DNA of 61,949 nucleotides from contig JAISAE010000024.1 of assembly GCA_031266875.1 (NCBI GenBank), positions 1-61,949 of the forward strand, written 5' to 3'. Origin of the DNA: Treponema sp. Lineage in GTDB: Bacteria; Spirochaetota; Spirochaetia; Treponematales; Breznakiellaceae. Below the pieces are notes generated by a model. The model did no database searches and had not been told where the DNA came from. It was given only the letters and a program-made list of their open reading frames with translations. Positions 43,836-51,841 of the stretch are shown here, one piece after another (position 1 is the stretch's first letter; every line of letters begins with the position of its first letter). A program made the translations under genes and the position numbers.

Positions 43836-44405
43836 CGCAGACTATACCGGGAAGAGAACACAGGCTATATAGGAAGGGCTGTGTAGTCTATACAGATGAG
43901 TCAGTGTAAGCTACACAGATAAGATAGCTCAGGCTACACCGGGAAGTCTGTATATACTACACAGAGAATACAGTGCAGTCTACACCGGAAAGTCTGTATA
44001 AGCTACACAGAGAAGGCAGAGCAGGCTATACCGGGAAGTCTGTATATACTACACAGAGAATACAGTGCAGTCTACACTGGAAAGTCTGTATAAGCTATAC
44101 GAGAAAGTCTGTGTAGGATACACCGAGAAGCCTATGTAAGCTATACAGAGGAGGCTGTGTAGGCTACACCGGGAAGTCTGTGTAGGTTATACAGAGAAGG
44201 CTGTGTAAGATATACGAGAAAGGCTGTGTAGACTACACAGATGAGCATGTGTAGTCTACACCGTGAAGTCTGTGTAGCCTACACCGAGAAGGCTGTGTAA
44301 GCTATATCGGGAAGTCTGTGTAGCCTACACAGGGAGGGTTGTGTAAGCTACACAGAAAAGACAGCACAGGAATACACCGGGAGGGCTGTGTAGGCTACAC
44401 GAGGT
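43836..44405. repeat. 23-bp palindromic tandem array, copy C (about 25 units)
   Basis: Largest array of the GTGTAGNCTACAC family. Units such as TGTGTAGGCTACACCGGGAA and then GTC keep 23-bp phase over 22 steps (43882 to about 44388), with one 1-base insertion near 44370. It lies between the RidA pseudogene and the 3' end of the AddB-like gene, in the same orientation as copy A. Confidence 0.92.
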
Positions 44406-44474
44406 ACTAGCCGCGCTCCTGAAACGCCCTCACAATCTCGCCAAAAAGCTGCGCGTAAGCATGTCGCGCTGATC

Positions 44475-47468
44475 CTATGACACTGCGATAAAGGCGTGGC
44501 GGCACACGGAAGACACTGTACACGCCCCGCAGTTGCTGCGGTCCTTTGTTACCTGATACGCGCCTTGTTTTACGGTGTCTGACACCTGCGCAAATAGCGC
44601 ATTAACCCCGTCCTTCTCGCGCTGGTACTCTTCAGGGGTACGCGGTAGATGGTACTTACCCTTGCCGCCCTTCTCATCAACCACGTCGCAGAACTTGCGA
44701 TTATCAATCGAGTAAAAGCGGGCGCGGGTAACGAGCGGCGGCGGGGCGTCATTCGTGTCAGAGGTATCGGCGGCGTTGTGGATATGCTCGATCATATTGA
44801 TATAAGCCGCCATCTGCACGTCTTGCGGGATCGCGGTATCGGCGTCATCCGTGGCGATGAGGGCAGCGGCCAGAGGTAGAGACGCGGTTTTGAAATCCAT
44901 CACCAGCAGATCACCGGCGCTGTCCTGTAACACGAGGTCGGTTTTGCCGGAAAGGGCTGTCTCGGAAGGCGGATATTCGCGGCGCAGGGGGATTTCCGCG
45001 CCCAGTACCTTCGCGCCGTCAATATCAGCCCGAACAAGGTAGTCATTGATGGCAGCCATGATGCGTGGGCGTAACATATCGTAAACCGATTCCTGAAACG
45101 CGCCCTCGTTCATCTGCGCCTCAGCAATAGCTATTCTGACTTCTTCTATTATATAGGTCTGATACTCATCCGCGATCAGGGCTGAATGAAAGCGTCCATC
45201 GCCATGTTCCTGTATGCGCTTAAAAATCGCCTCAATGATGCGGTGATAGAGCGTACCGATGTTCCGCTGGCCAATGGTTTCAATCTCGGTTTGCTTTGGC
45301 TCAATGAGCAGCCCGCGCTCCATAAGCCACTTGAAGGGGCAGACCTGATACTCGTTGAGGTCAGTTGGGGAGAGGCGAAGGTCGCGCACAGCCTCGCCGG
45401 TGTTTTCGTCGTCAATCGGAATGTGGCGCTTGATACGCCTGAAAAGCATCTGCTTGCCGAGTCGTTCCCGCAGCGCCTCACGGAGCGCGACGTCGTTCAT
45501 GGGGGTATAACGCAGGTCAACGCCAAGCGGGGGACAGAGCAGGGTTTGCCGCGCCTGCCAGCCGCGTTTCTGTATCTCTGACACCAGGGGCGGCGCGTCA
45601 AGCGGCGCATACCATACGCCGCCATCGTTTAACACAAGCTTTGCTTCAATGTCGTAAGGATTTTCTGGCAATAGCACATCTTTTGGGTAAACCAGCCTGC
45701 CGTCCAACTCGTAGAGACGGCGGTGAGGAATCACCGAGCCGGAAAAGGTTTGCGAGGACACGGTAAATACTGGAAAGCCACCTGAAATGGCGTAGGCATG
45801 GATAAAGCTGGCGGACAGATCGCGGTCAGGTATCTTCAAAAGCCGCTTCCGGTCTTCCCGCAGGAACGACGCGCCGGTTGCGTATACCACAGTGGCATCT
45901 TCCTGATTCATGTTGATGATAAAATGCACTGCTGGCCCAATGCCCGCCGCTACTCGGTAATCGTAAAGCGCAACGCCCCGCGTGTCTGACTGAAATACAT
46001 AAGGCTCTTCCTGTATGTACGAGAGGAAGATAGGAAACGCCCGCCCGCCAGCGGCCTTTTCATCGCCGCTGGTCTCAGCACTGCCAGTGGACAAGCCGGG
46101 AAACTGCTTCTCGATTTCGATAAGGGCATCAAGCGCCCGCATTGATCGGGCGAAGAGTTTGTCGGTGTCAGGGGCAAGGGCTGTTTTGTCAAAATGATTC
46201 CTGCTGAACATGTGCCACGCAGTACGCAGGTCTTCAAAAGACGTCGCGTTCACCAGCGCGTTGATGTCTTTTTTAAGCTGGCCATAAAAGGACGATATCT
46301 TAAACACTGGTTGATCAAGGAAACCGCGCTGGATATGCCGATCAAAGGTCTGCTCCCATACGTCAATGTCATGATACCCCTCGTGGAAGCCTGACAAACA
46401 GCGGTATTGCAAACCAAAGTCAATCAGCAGATCGATCCATTCCTTATCCTTCCAGGGGAATGCCTTGTCCAGAAGCAGGTTCTTCAGTGACCGAAACGAC
46501 CACTTCTGTGCTGGACAGGCGGAAAGTGCCGTAAAGATGCGCCCCGCCGGATACTCGACCAGAAACTTGCCCTGACGCGGGTCAATGGGAATGTCATACA
46601 GGCTGAATTCCTGAATCAGCCGCTCAGGATGTGCGCCGCCCGCAAAGGAAATAACGATGTCCTCATAACTCAGCCGCGCCTCGTCCAGAAGCCGCCGAGT
46701 GAGCAGGGCAAGACAGCGGTACTCATCAGCGGAAAACGTGAAGGCGATATGCTTCCTCGCGTAAGAGCCAATGACGGCGCGAACCGCCTCCCCTTGCGCG
46801 TTCTCACACGAAGGCGCGTCAATCGCGCTGAGTGGGATAATCCGCACAGTTTCGCCCGCGTCTTTGGCAAGGCGAAGCAGTTCTTCCTCATACTCGTCCC
46901 AGTCTTCGGCAAGCTCAGGGTAAAACAGCAACCACTTTTCATCAAAGGCGTTGAATGAGGCGCGGTTCCACGACGGCTCGTAAAGATTATGCTCCGCTAA
47001 AAACCGCGCATAACGCTCATGAATCAGCTTGAGGTCATTGAAGTAGGCGTCATCCCTGATTTCCGCTATTTCAGGCCGGCGCAGAACCCTATCCAGCATA
47101 GGCAAGAGCCGCGCAAGGGAGCCGATAAACGAGCTGTACGAGGAATTGGCGTAATCAGGGTTAATATAGTCGCGCAGAAGCGCCTTACCTTTCTGAAACT
47201 CGCGGTGGTTTTCCCGCAGCAGGCTTGAGGCAAAGAGCGTCCGTACTGCGCGGTTTATTTCCCTTCGCCCGGTCTGTTTTATCGAAAGCGCGTGTTCCTT
47301 AAACTTGTCCCACGCCATGAAACGCCCCGGGTCAAGCGGCCTGCCAGCAGCAAGCGCTGCCTCCCGCGCCCAGAATTCCGCCGGTATAGCAAAAGGAAAC
47401 ACAAACCTTGCGCGCCTGTCTTCCAGTGCCCCGGCAATATAGTCTAGAATCCCGCTCTTGTTTTTCAT
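44475..47468 (-). CDS. AddB-like PD-(D/E)XK nuclease with Fe-S staple
   Basis: Probable nuclease/inactivated-helicase subunit of an AddAB-type recombination complex, 997 aa. The C-terminal nuclease core is GKTDLVLQDSAGDLLVMDFKT (about residues 855-875). The Fe-S cysteines typical of AddB surround it: one in YQVCPFKW (about 710) and C980, C983, C989 in NCGACTVSSVC. The N terminus (RFVFPFAIPAEFWAREA) lacks a Walker A box, as in the group of AddB homologues seen in spirochaetes and alphaproteobacteria. No AddA helicase gene is adjacent. Downstream, 44400-44470 holds a short frame (YAQLFGEIVRAFQERG) that may be a remnant. Confidence 0.8.
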   Translation of the reverse strand: MKNKSGILDYIAGALEDRRARFVFPFAIPAEFWAREAALAAGRPLDPGRFMAWDKFKEHALSIKQTGRREINRAVRTLFASSLLRENHREFQKGKALLRDYINPDYANSSYSSFIGSLARLLPMLDRVLRRPEIAEIRDDAYFNDLKLIHERYARFLAEHNLYEPSWNRASFNAFDEKWLLFYPELAEDWDEYEEELLRLAKDAGETVRIIPLSAIDAPSCENAQGEAVRAVIGSYARKHIAFTFSADEYRCLALLTRRLLDEARLSYEDIVISFAGGAHPERLIQEFSLYDIPIDPRQGKFLVEYPAGRIFTALSACPAQKWSFRSLKNLLLDKAFPWKDKEWIDLLIDFGLQYRCLSGFHEGYHDIDVWEQTFDRHIQRGFLDQPVFKISSFYGQLKKDINALVNATSFEDLRTAWHMFSRNHFDKTALAPDTDKLFARSMRALDALIEIEKQFPGLSTGSAETSGDEKAAGGRAFPIFLSYIQEEPYVFQSDTRGVALYDYRVAAGIGPAVHFIINMNQEDATVVYATGASFLREDRKRLLKIPDRDLSASFIHAYAISGGFPVFTVSSQTFSGSVIPHRRLYELDGRLVYPKDVLLPENPYDIEAKLVLNDGGVWYAPLDAPPLVSEIQKRGWQARQTLLCPPLGVDLRYTPMNDVALREALRERLGKQMLFRRIKRHIPIDDENTGEAVRDLRLSPTDLNEYQVCPFKWLMERGLLIEPKQTEIETIGQRNIGTLYHRIIEAIFKRIQEHGDGRFHSALIADEYQTYIIEEVRIAIAEAQMNEGAFQESVYDMLRPRIMAAINDYLVRADIDGAKVLGAEIPLRREYPPSETALSGKTDLVLQDSAGDLLVMDFKTASLPLAAALIATDDADTAIPQDVQMAAYINMIEHIHNAADTSDTNDAPPPLVTRARFYSIDNRKFCDVVDEKGGKGKYHLPRTPEEYQREKDGVNALFAQVSDTVKQGAYQVTKDRSNCGACTVSSVCRHAFIAVS

Positions 47469-47549
47469 TGGCTTACCATACCCGTGCGTTGTCCGCTATG
47501 CAAGCTACTTTGCCCACGTTTCATCGCTTGATACATAGAGGGGATGGCC

Positions 47550-48527
47550 ATGATGAAAACGGGTAATAGGGCAGCGGCGGACTGGCACTGTCGATAATGG
47601 CGGGCGCGGGTGTGTTCGCGCAGGGGCAGGAGCCGGCGCTACGGGAACGACGTGGGACGACAGCATGGACATGATCGGACGTGTATTCACCGATACCGGC
47701 AAGTACCCCGCGATTAAGGGCTTTGATTACCTCAACATTCGTAACCCCAGCTTTGGCGGCTTCAAGCAGACTGAGGAAGCTATCGCATGGTGGCAAAACC
47801 CGCTGGTCCCCAGCAAGCATGGCATCGTCGCGTTTTGCTGGCACTGGCGGATGCCGCGTATTGGTCTGCAACGCACCGCTAATGACGAGTTCTATACCAC
47901 ATTCGCCAACAATAACCACACCACATTCTGTAGCCACGGAACTGGCGAAGCTAGCCGCTGGTGTGCCTGTCCTCTGGCACCCACTTCACGGGGCGAATGG
48001 AAACTTGGTTCTGGTGGGGAACCGGCAGCGGTACTCAGAGTAGCAACAGCCCCGCCGCGTATAAGGCGCTGTGGGAGTACCTCTACCATTATTATGTTGA
48101 GGTAAAGGCCCTGGATAATCTGGCTTGGGCATGGAACGGTCAGTGCCGTAACCTTTACCCTGATCCCGCTACAGTGGACATCATTGGTCAGGACATATAT
48201 CCCACTGTCAAGAACGGTGTTCCTGACTTTAGTTCCCAGCTTGCCCGCTAGCCGAAAGCGTGACATATAACCCCGAGCCGCGCACCATCGCCTACACGGA
48301 GCATGAAACCCGCCCGATCCCGACGGCTCATCAGCGACGGGGCAAAGTGGTCGTTTTTATGACATGGAACGATGACTGGCAATCAACCCAGGGACAGACC
48401 AACGCAAACAATTTCTGTACCGGCGAGTACCATAACCCACAGGCCAATAAAGAAAAGGTTTATACGCGAGTATGTCATCACCCTTGATGAGCTGCCGGAT
48501 CTCTTCCAATACCGGAGCGGTGCTTGA
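47550..48527 (+). pseudogene. GH26 endo-beta-1,4-mannanase, multiply frameshifted
   Basis: Exported hemicellulase remnant. AGAGGGGA precedes an ATG at 47550; the leader continues in another frame as MAGAGVFAQGQEPA. The body is spread over three frames: TWDDSMDMIGRVFTDTGKYP with IKGFDYLNI and GIVAFCWHWRMP; GVPVLWHPLHGANGN; TGSGTQSSNSPAAYKALWEY with TVDIIGQDIYP; VVVFMTWNDDW; and the end YVITLDELPDLFQYRSGA before TGA at 48527. The acid/base Glu of the PLHE motif is Gly. It shows that the lineage once degraded mannan, as expected in a termite gut. Confidence 0.85.
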
Positions 48528-48547
48528 ACTTTAGTCACTTTGGCGAT

Positions 48548-48727
48548 AGAGCAATCGGCGGATAAGGCCGCGAGCTTTGAACAGGCTCATAGAGCAATCG
48601 GCGGATGAGGCCATAAGCCTTGAGCAGGCTCAAGAGCAATCGACGGATGAGGCCACGAGCTTTGAGCAGGCTCATAAGGTAAAAGGTGGGTGAGGCCACG
48701 AGCTTTGGCTCAAGAGCAATCGGCGGA
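48548..48727. repeat. 42-43-bp tandem repeats with TTGAGC-AG-GCTCAA dyad
   Basis: About four units beginning AGAGCAATCGGCGGATGAGG at 48548, 48591, 48633 and (one degenerate unit later) 48713; the spacing is 43, 42 and about 80 bases. Each full unit contains a palindrome TTGAGCAGGCTCAA or a variant. It lies between the GH26 pseudogene and an AT-rich accessory block. Confidence 0.8.
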
Positions 48728-48786
48728 GGTAAATGATTTGGGAAAACCGAGAAGCGGTTTTTACTTATTGGTCTTTGTGGGCGTTA

Positions 48787-48840
48787 CGGGGGCGTAAGCC
48801 CCCGTAGAAGGGGGGAAGCCCCCGTAGAAGGGGGGAAGCG
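48787..48840. repeat. G/C-rich duplicated element
   Basis: CCCCCGTAGAAGGGGGGAAG is present twice in tandem, preceded by GGGGGCGTAAGCCCCC which can form a hairpin. G-runs of five to six on one strand. Its role is unknown; it marks the border between GC-richer sequence and the AT-rich block. Confidence 0.65.
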
Positions 48841-48969
48841 GAAGATCGGCGCAAGCCGGGCTGTAGCGTGGGGGAAGGCTTTCCCCCTTTATTTTTCCCT
48901 GATTTGATAATAAAGGGGTCCTCATTATACCATTGACACAAAATATTGATAACATATATAATGATCTGC

Positions 48970-50079
48970 ATGAAAGTAATATTAGATACGACAGTTTTAC
49001 ATATGGACCCTTTTTTTAAGAATACTGAAATGGTTAAATTGCGAAATTTATGTAGTGAGGGAAAGATAAAACTTATTATTCCACGATTTGTGATTCAAGA
49101 ATATATCACGCAAGAGCGCGAAAAATTAAAATCTGGAAAAGAATATTTAGCAACATTAGAAAACAGATATACTAAGGCTGTATATGATACAGAAAAGAAT
49201 ATGCTGGCAAGCATTATTAAAAACATGAAAAAAACTATCGCCGAGGGAGATAAGACTATAGAAAACAGAATAGACACTTTTATTCTTGAAACTAAAGCGA
49301 AGATAATAGAACCTACTTTTGAGGAATACAAAGAAACCTTTGGAAGATATTTTAACGGCGACAAGCCATTTAAGACAATAAAATCACGTGAGGATATACC
49401 TGATGGCATTATATTTTCACAGGTAAAAAATATTAAAGATGAGACAGTAGTTTTTATTTCGAATGACAAGAATTTAAGAGAATCTGTAGCCAGGCAAGAT
49501 ATAACAGTATTTTCTAATTTATCTGATTTTATAACATCAGACAATATGAAGAATATTATTGAATTTAAAGAAATTGATAATTTATTACTTTACCACTTAC
49601 CAATATTAATGGAAAATGAAAACCTGCAAAAAATATTTTATAATGCTCTTGAGGAAGAATTGGTGTTCAAAAAAATTACAGACGAGAAAATACCTGACGA
49701 TAACTATGAGGGAACAATAACTGGAGTACTAGGGATAGACCCCATTGAATTCACAAAATCAGAAATTGTAAAACTCGGTGATGGATTATTTACAATACCA
49801 TTTTATTGCGAAATAGATGCTACTTTAGAATATTATTTATATAAAGCAGATTATTTTTGTTTGGATGAAGATAAAATGCAAGATATATATATTGATGATT
49901 GGAACGAACATTATTTTCAAGCAGAGGAAGAATACCCCTTAATATGTACTGGAAATCTTGGCATACAATTTAATCCCCATATGCTAAACAAAGAATTTTC
50001 CAACATCAATCAAGATAAATTATTACAAGAAACAAAAATCAGTTTTAGTGAATTAGAAATAGTGATAAAAGATTATTAA
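48970..50079 (+). CDS. PIN-domain (DUF4935-like) ribonuclease, AT-rich
   Basis: Likely Mg-dependent RNase. The N-terminal PIN fold opens with MKVILDTTVLHMDPFF (Asp6), followed by IPRFVIQEYITQE (acidic helix) and FISNDKNLRESVA (late Asp), the usual PIN acidic residues; the overall pattern matches DUF4935-type PIN proteins. Residues ~200-369 form an unrecognised acidic domain. The start is the ATG at 48970 (369 aa). Base composition is strikingly AT-rich compared with both flanks, a sign of transfer. The next gene starts 16 bases on with its own AAAGGAGG, so they form a two-gene unit. Confidence 0.75.
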   Translation: MKVILDTTVLHMDPFFKNTEMVKLRNLCSEGKIKLIIPRFVIQEYITQEREKLKSGKEYLATLENRYTKAVYDTEKNMLASIIKNMKKTIAEGDKTIENRIDTFILETKAKIIEPTFEEYKETFGRYFNGDKPFKTIKSREDIPDGIIFSQVKNIKDETVVFISNDKNLRESVARQDITVFSNLSDFITSDNMKNIIEFKEIDNLLLYHLPILMENENLQKIFYNALEEELVFKKITDEKIPDDNYEGTITGVLGIDPIEFTKSEIVKLGDGLFTIPFYCEIDATLEYYLYKADYFCLDEDKMQDIYIDDWNEHYFQAEEEYPLICTGNLGIQFNPHMLNKEFSNINQDKLLQETKISFSELEIVIKDY

Positions 50080-50095
50080 AGGAGGTATAAAATAC

Positions 50096-50737
50096 TTGAT
50101 AACGCCTCAACGTATAAATCGGAAAATAAGACTATTTCTTGAAAAGATGGGGGTCTGTTCAACTCCCATATTTGTAAATGTTGAGCCGGTAGAATGGGCG
50201 CTGTACGATGAATGTTTTCTCAATGTCCAAAAGATGGTTGAAAAATGTGGAGGCAAGATGATTGTTGGATGGGCAATATCAGAAACGAGCATCCTCATTG
50301 AGGCGATTTATCATGCTGTGTATCAAACAAAAGAAAACTCAGTGATAGATATAACTCCACAAGTTTTACAGAATAAAAAAATACTTTTTGTTGAAGACAT
50401 CAATGTTCCGTATGTTGGAGCAACAAAAGATAATTATCGCTTAAACATCACCGATAATCCAATAGTTGACGATTTCATTAGTATAAATAAATTAAGACAT
50501 AAGATCATAAATTATAAAGAAAGGGCGTACAATACAAAAATAAAAATAAGTCAGGTTGAAAATAGGATTATTCGAGATATTGATAACATCAGAACACAAC
50601 TTGAATATTATATCCTTAATGGGAATTATCCCAATTCAAAATGTTTTTGTGGAGGCAATAAAAAGTATTACGAATGTCATAGAGAACAAATTTTGAGATT
50701 TATTACGTTGATAAATAATGAATATTCTGATTCATAA
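50096..50737 (+). CDS. Unknown protein with C-terminal SEC-C zinc motif
   Basis: Partner of the PIN gene, 213 aa. The N-terminal 150 residues are not recognised (MVEKCGGKMIVGWAISETSI and a charged helix at about 140-175). The C terminus has the SEC-C motif CFCGGNKKYYECH (Cys183, Cys185, Cys194, His195), a zinc knuckle of the SecA/MecA-tail type often attached to nucleic-acid or ribosome-associated proteins. The start is TTG at 50096, fixed by the strong AAAGGAGG eight bases upstream. AT-rich like its partner. Confidence 0.75.
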   Translation: MITPQRINRKIRLFLEKMGVCSTPIFVNVEPVEWALYDECFLNVQKMVEKCGGKMIVGWAISETSILIEAIYHAVYQTKENSVIDITPQVLQNKKILFVEDINVPYVGATKDNYRLNITDNPIVDDFISINKLRHKIINYKERAYNTKIKISQVENRIIRDIDNIRTQLEYYILNGNYPNSKCFCGGNKKYYECHREQILRFITLINNEYSDS

Positions 50738-50751
50738 TGCTTCTAATGATG

Positions 50752-51180
50752 TTAAAGATTTTTATTATTTATTGCCAAGTCATTAAACCACTTTTCTACG
50801 TTGGCTTCATACGCTTTGAAGTTGGTTTTCATGCAGACAAGGCGGGTGTGGTATTCGTTTAGCATAGCTTCTATGAGTTCCTTGTCGGCGGCGGGATGGG
50901 AACCTTGCGAATTAGGAGGCTCTATCGTTTCTACACTGAATTGTGCCTCGGGAAAGTTGTGGTCAAATATGCTGCTGGTCTTTAGTTTGGCTTCGTAGCG
51001 GGACATGATTTCTTCATATATGGCGGCATACTCGGCTTTGAGGCTGGCGTTCAGGAAGTCCAGGATATTGAGTTGTTCATCATCAAAATAGACGGTCAGG
51101 TGTTGGATGCCGGTGTTGCGGCCTTTTATGGTGATGGTGTCTTGCCCCCAAGGGAGGCGGGTTTCAGTCTGTTCGGGCAT
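50752..51180 (-). CDS. Hypothetical protein, 142 aa
   Basis: Not recognised. Acidic, soluble, mostly helical; opens with MPEQTETRLPWGQDTITIKG and a beta-rich start (GIQHLTVYFDDEQL), then helices (ASLKAEYAAIYEEIMSRYEAK) and a C-terminal Cys/aromatic helix (HTRLVCMKTNFKAYEANVEKW). It starts 1 base after the stop of the 66-aa gene and is probably made from the same promoter. No transmembrane segment. Confidence 0.65.
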   Translation of the reverse strand: MPEQTETRLPWGQDTITIKGRNTGIQHLTVYFDDEQLNILDFLNASLKAEYAAIYEEIMSRYEAKLKTSSIFDHNFPEAQFSVETIEPPNSQGSHPAADKELIEAMLNEYHTRLVCMKTNFKAYEANVEKWFNDLAINNKNL

Positions 51181-51181
51181 T

Positions 51182-51382
51182 TTAGGGTTCCTGTCCTTTA
51201 TTCTGTTGTACTATATCTTCGGAAGTTTTTCCAGTTGAAAACCGCGTTTCCGGACTGGTTTCGTGGATTTCGGCCAGTTGGGCGGTAAGGGTTTCAAGGT
51301 ATGCCTGATCCTGATCGCTCAACCGGGGAAATGAGGCGGCAAGATGGCGGGAACGGGCTTTGGCAGTCTCTGATTGTATCAT
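51182..51382 (-). CDS. Hypothetical small protein, ~66 aa
   Basis: Not recognised; hydrophilic and helical (RLSDQDQAYLETLTAQLAEI). The ATG at 51382 is only a few bases from a TATAAT box, so either the message is nearly leaderless or translation begins further in; an upstream extension to 51532 crosses the operator and a regulator gene and is unlikely. It leads a two-gene unit divergent from the XRE regulator. Confidence 0.5.
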   Translation of the reverse strand: MIQSETAKARSRHLAASFPRLSDQDQAYLETLTAQLAEIHETSPETRFSTGKTSEDIVQQNKGQEP

Positions 51383-51389
51383 ATTATAC

Positions 51390-51406
51390 CATATTAACTT
51401 AATATG
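51390..51406. promoter_or_regulatory. 17-bp perfect palindrome, probable XRE operator
   Basis: CATATTAA-C-TTAATATG, eight-base perfect arms around one base, located between the small-gene -10 (TATAAT, 51383-51388 on the minus strand) and the XRE promoter. The position between divergent transcripts fits a repressor site of the adjacent HTH protein. Confidence 0.6.
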
Positions 51407-51431
51407 AAACATTTTGTCAACAGGAACCAAC

Positions 51432-51460
51432 TTGAGAGGAAGGTGGTTTTTGGCTATACT
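51432..51460 (+). promoter_or_regulatory. Promoter of the XRE regulator gene
   Basis: TTGAGA (51432-51437), 17-base spacer, TATACT (51455-51460), 19 bases before the start codon. Confidence 0.7.
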
Positions 51461-51479
51461 CAAAATATGAGAGGGTCCT

Positions 51480-51839
51480 TTGCCTAAAAAACAACTCAAC
51501 ACTATAAACCGGCGTATTCTCGAAGTCCGCAAGGAACTTGGGCTGAACCAGAAAGAATTTGCGGAACGGATAAAGGTAAGCCGGGGTTATACGGGGGTGC
51601 TTGAAGCCACCGACCGGGAGATTAACGACCGGATTATCGAGCTTGTCTGTGTGAATTGCGGGGTCAACGAGAAGTGGCTGCGGGAAGGGACGGGGAAGAT
51701 GTTCAAAGACAAGCCCAATCCACGGCTGGACCGGGTTATGCGCAATTTTGAGAAACTCGACGATTATCTACAGGAATATGTTATCAAGCAGCTTGATATT
51801 CTCCTTGAATGTCAGGAGAAAAATAAGACGAAAAAATAA
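51480..51839 (+). CDS. XRE-family HTH transcriptional regulator
   Basis: Phage-repressor-type regulator, 119 aa. The helix-turn-helix is RRILEVRKELGLNQKEFAERIKVSRGYTGVLE (residues 11-42), followed by IIELVCVNCGVNEKWLREGTGKMF, the segment commonly seen after the HTH in this group. A C-terminal helix (KLDDYLQEYVIKQLDILLE) likely dimerises. The start is TTG at 51480 with GAGGG close upstream. Probably represses the divergent small genes through the palindrome at 51390. Ends 2 bases before the convergent sirtuin gene. Confidence 0.85.
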   Translation: MPKKQLNTINRRILEVRKELGLNQKEFAERIKVSRGYTGVLEATDREINDRIIELVCVNCGVNEKWLREGTGKMFKDKPNPRLDRVMRNFEKLDDYLQEYVIKQLDILLECQEKNKTKK

Positions 51840-51841
51840 CC

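Noticed and set aside
43836-44405. CRISPR array
   Set aside because: Units are contiguous 23-mers with no unique spacers and no cas genes nearby.
51383-51420. Canonical TTGACA paired with TATAAT for the small hypothetical genes
   Set aside because: The spacer is 26 bases, too long; only the -10 and the palindrome are reported.
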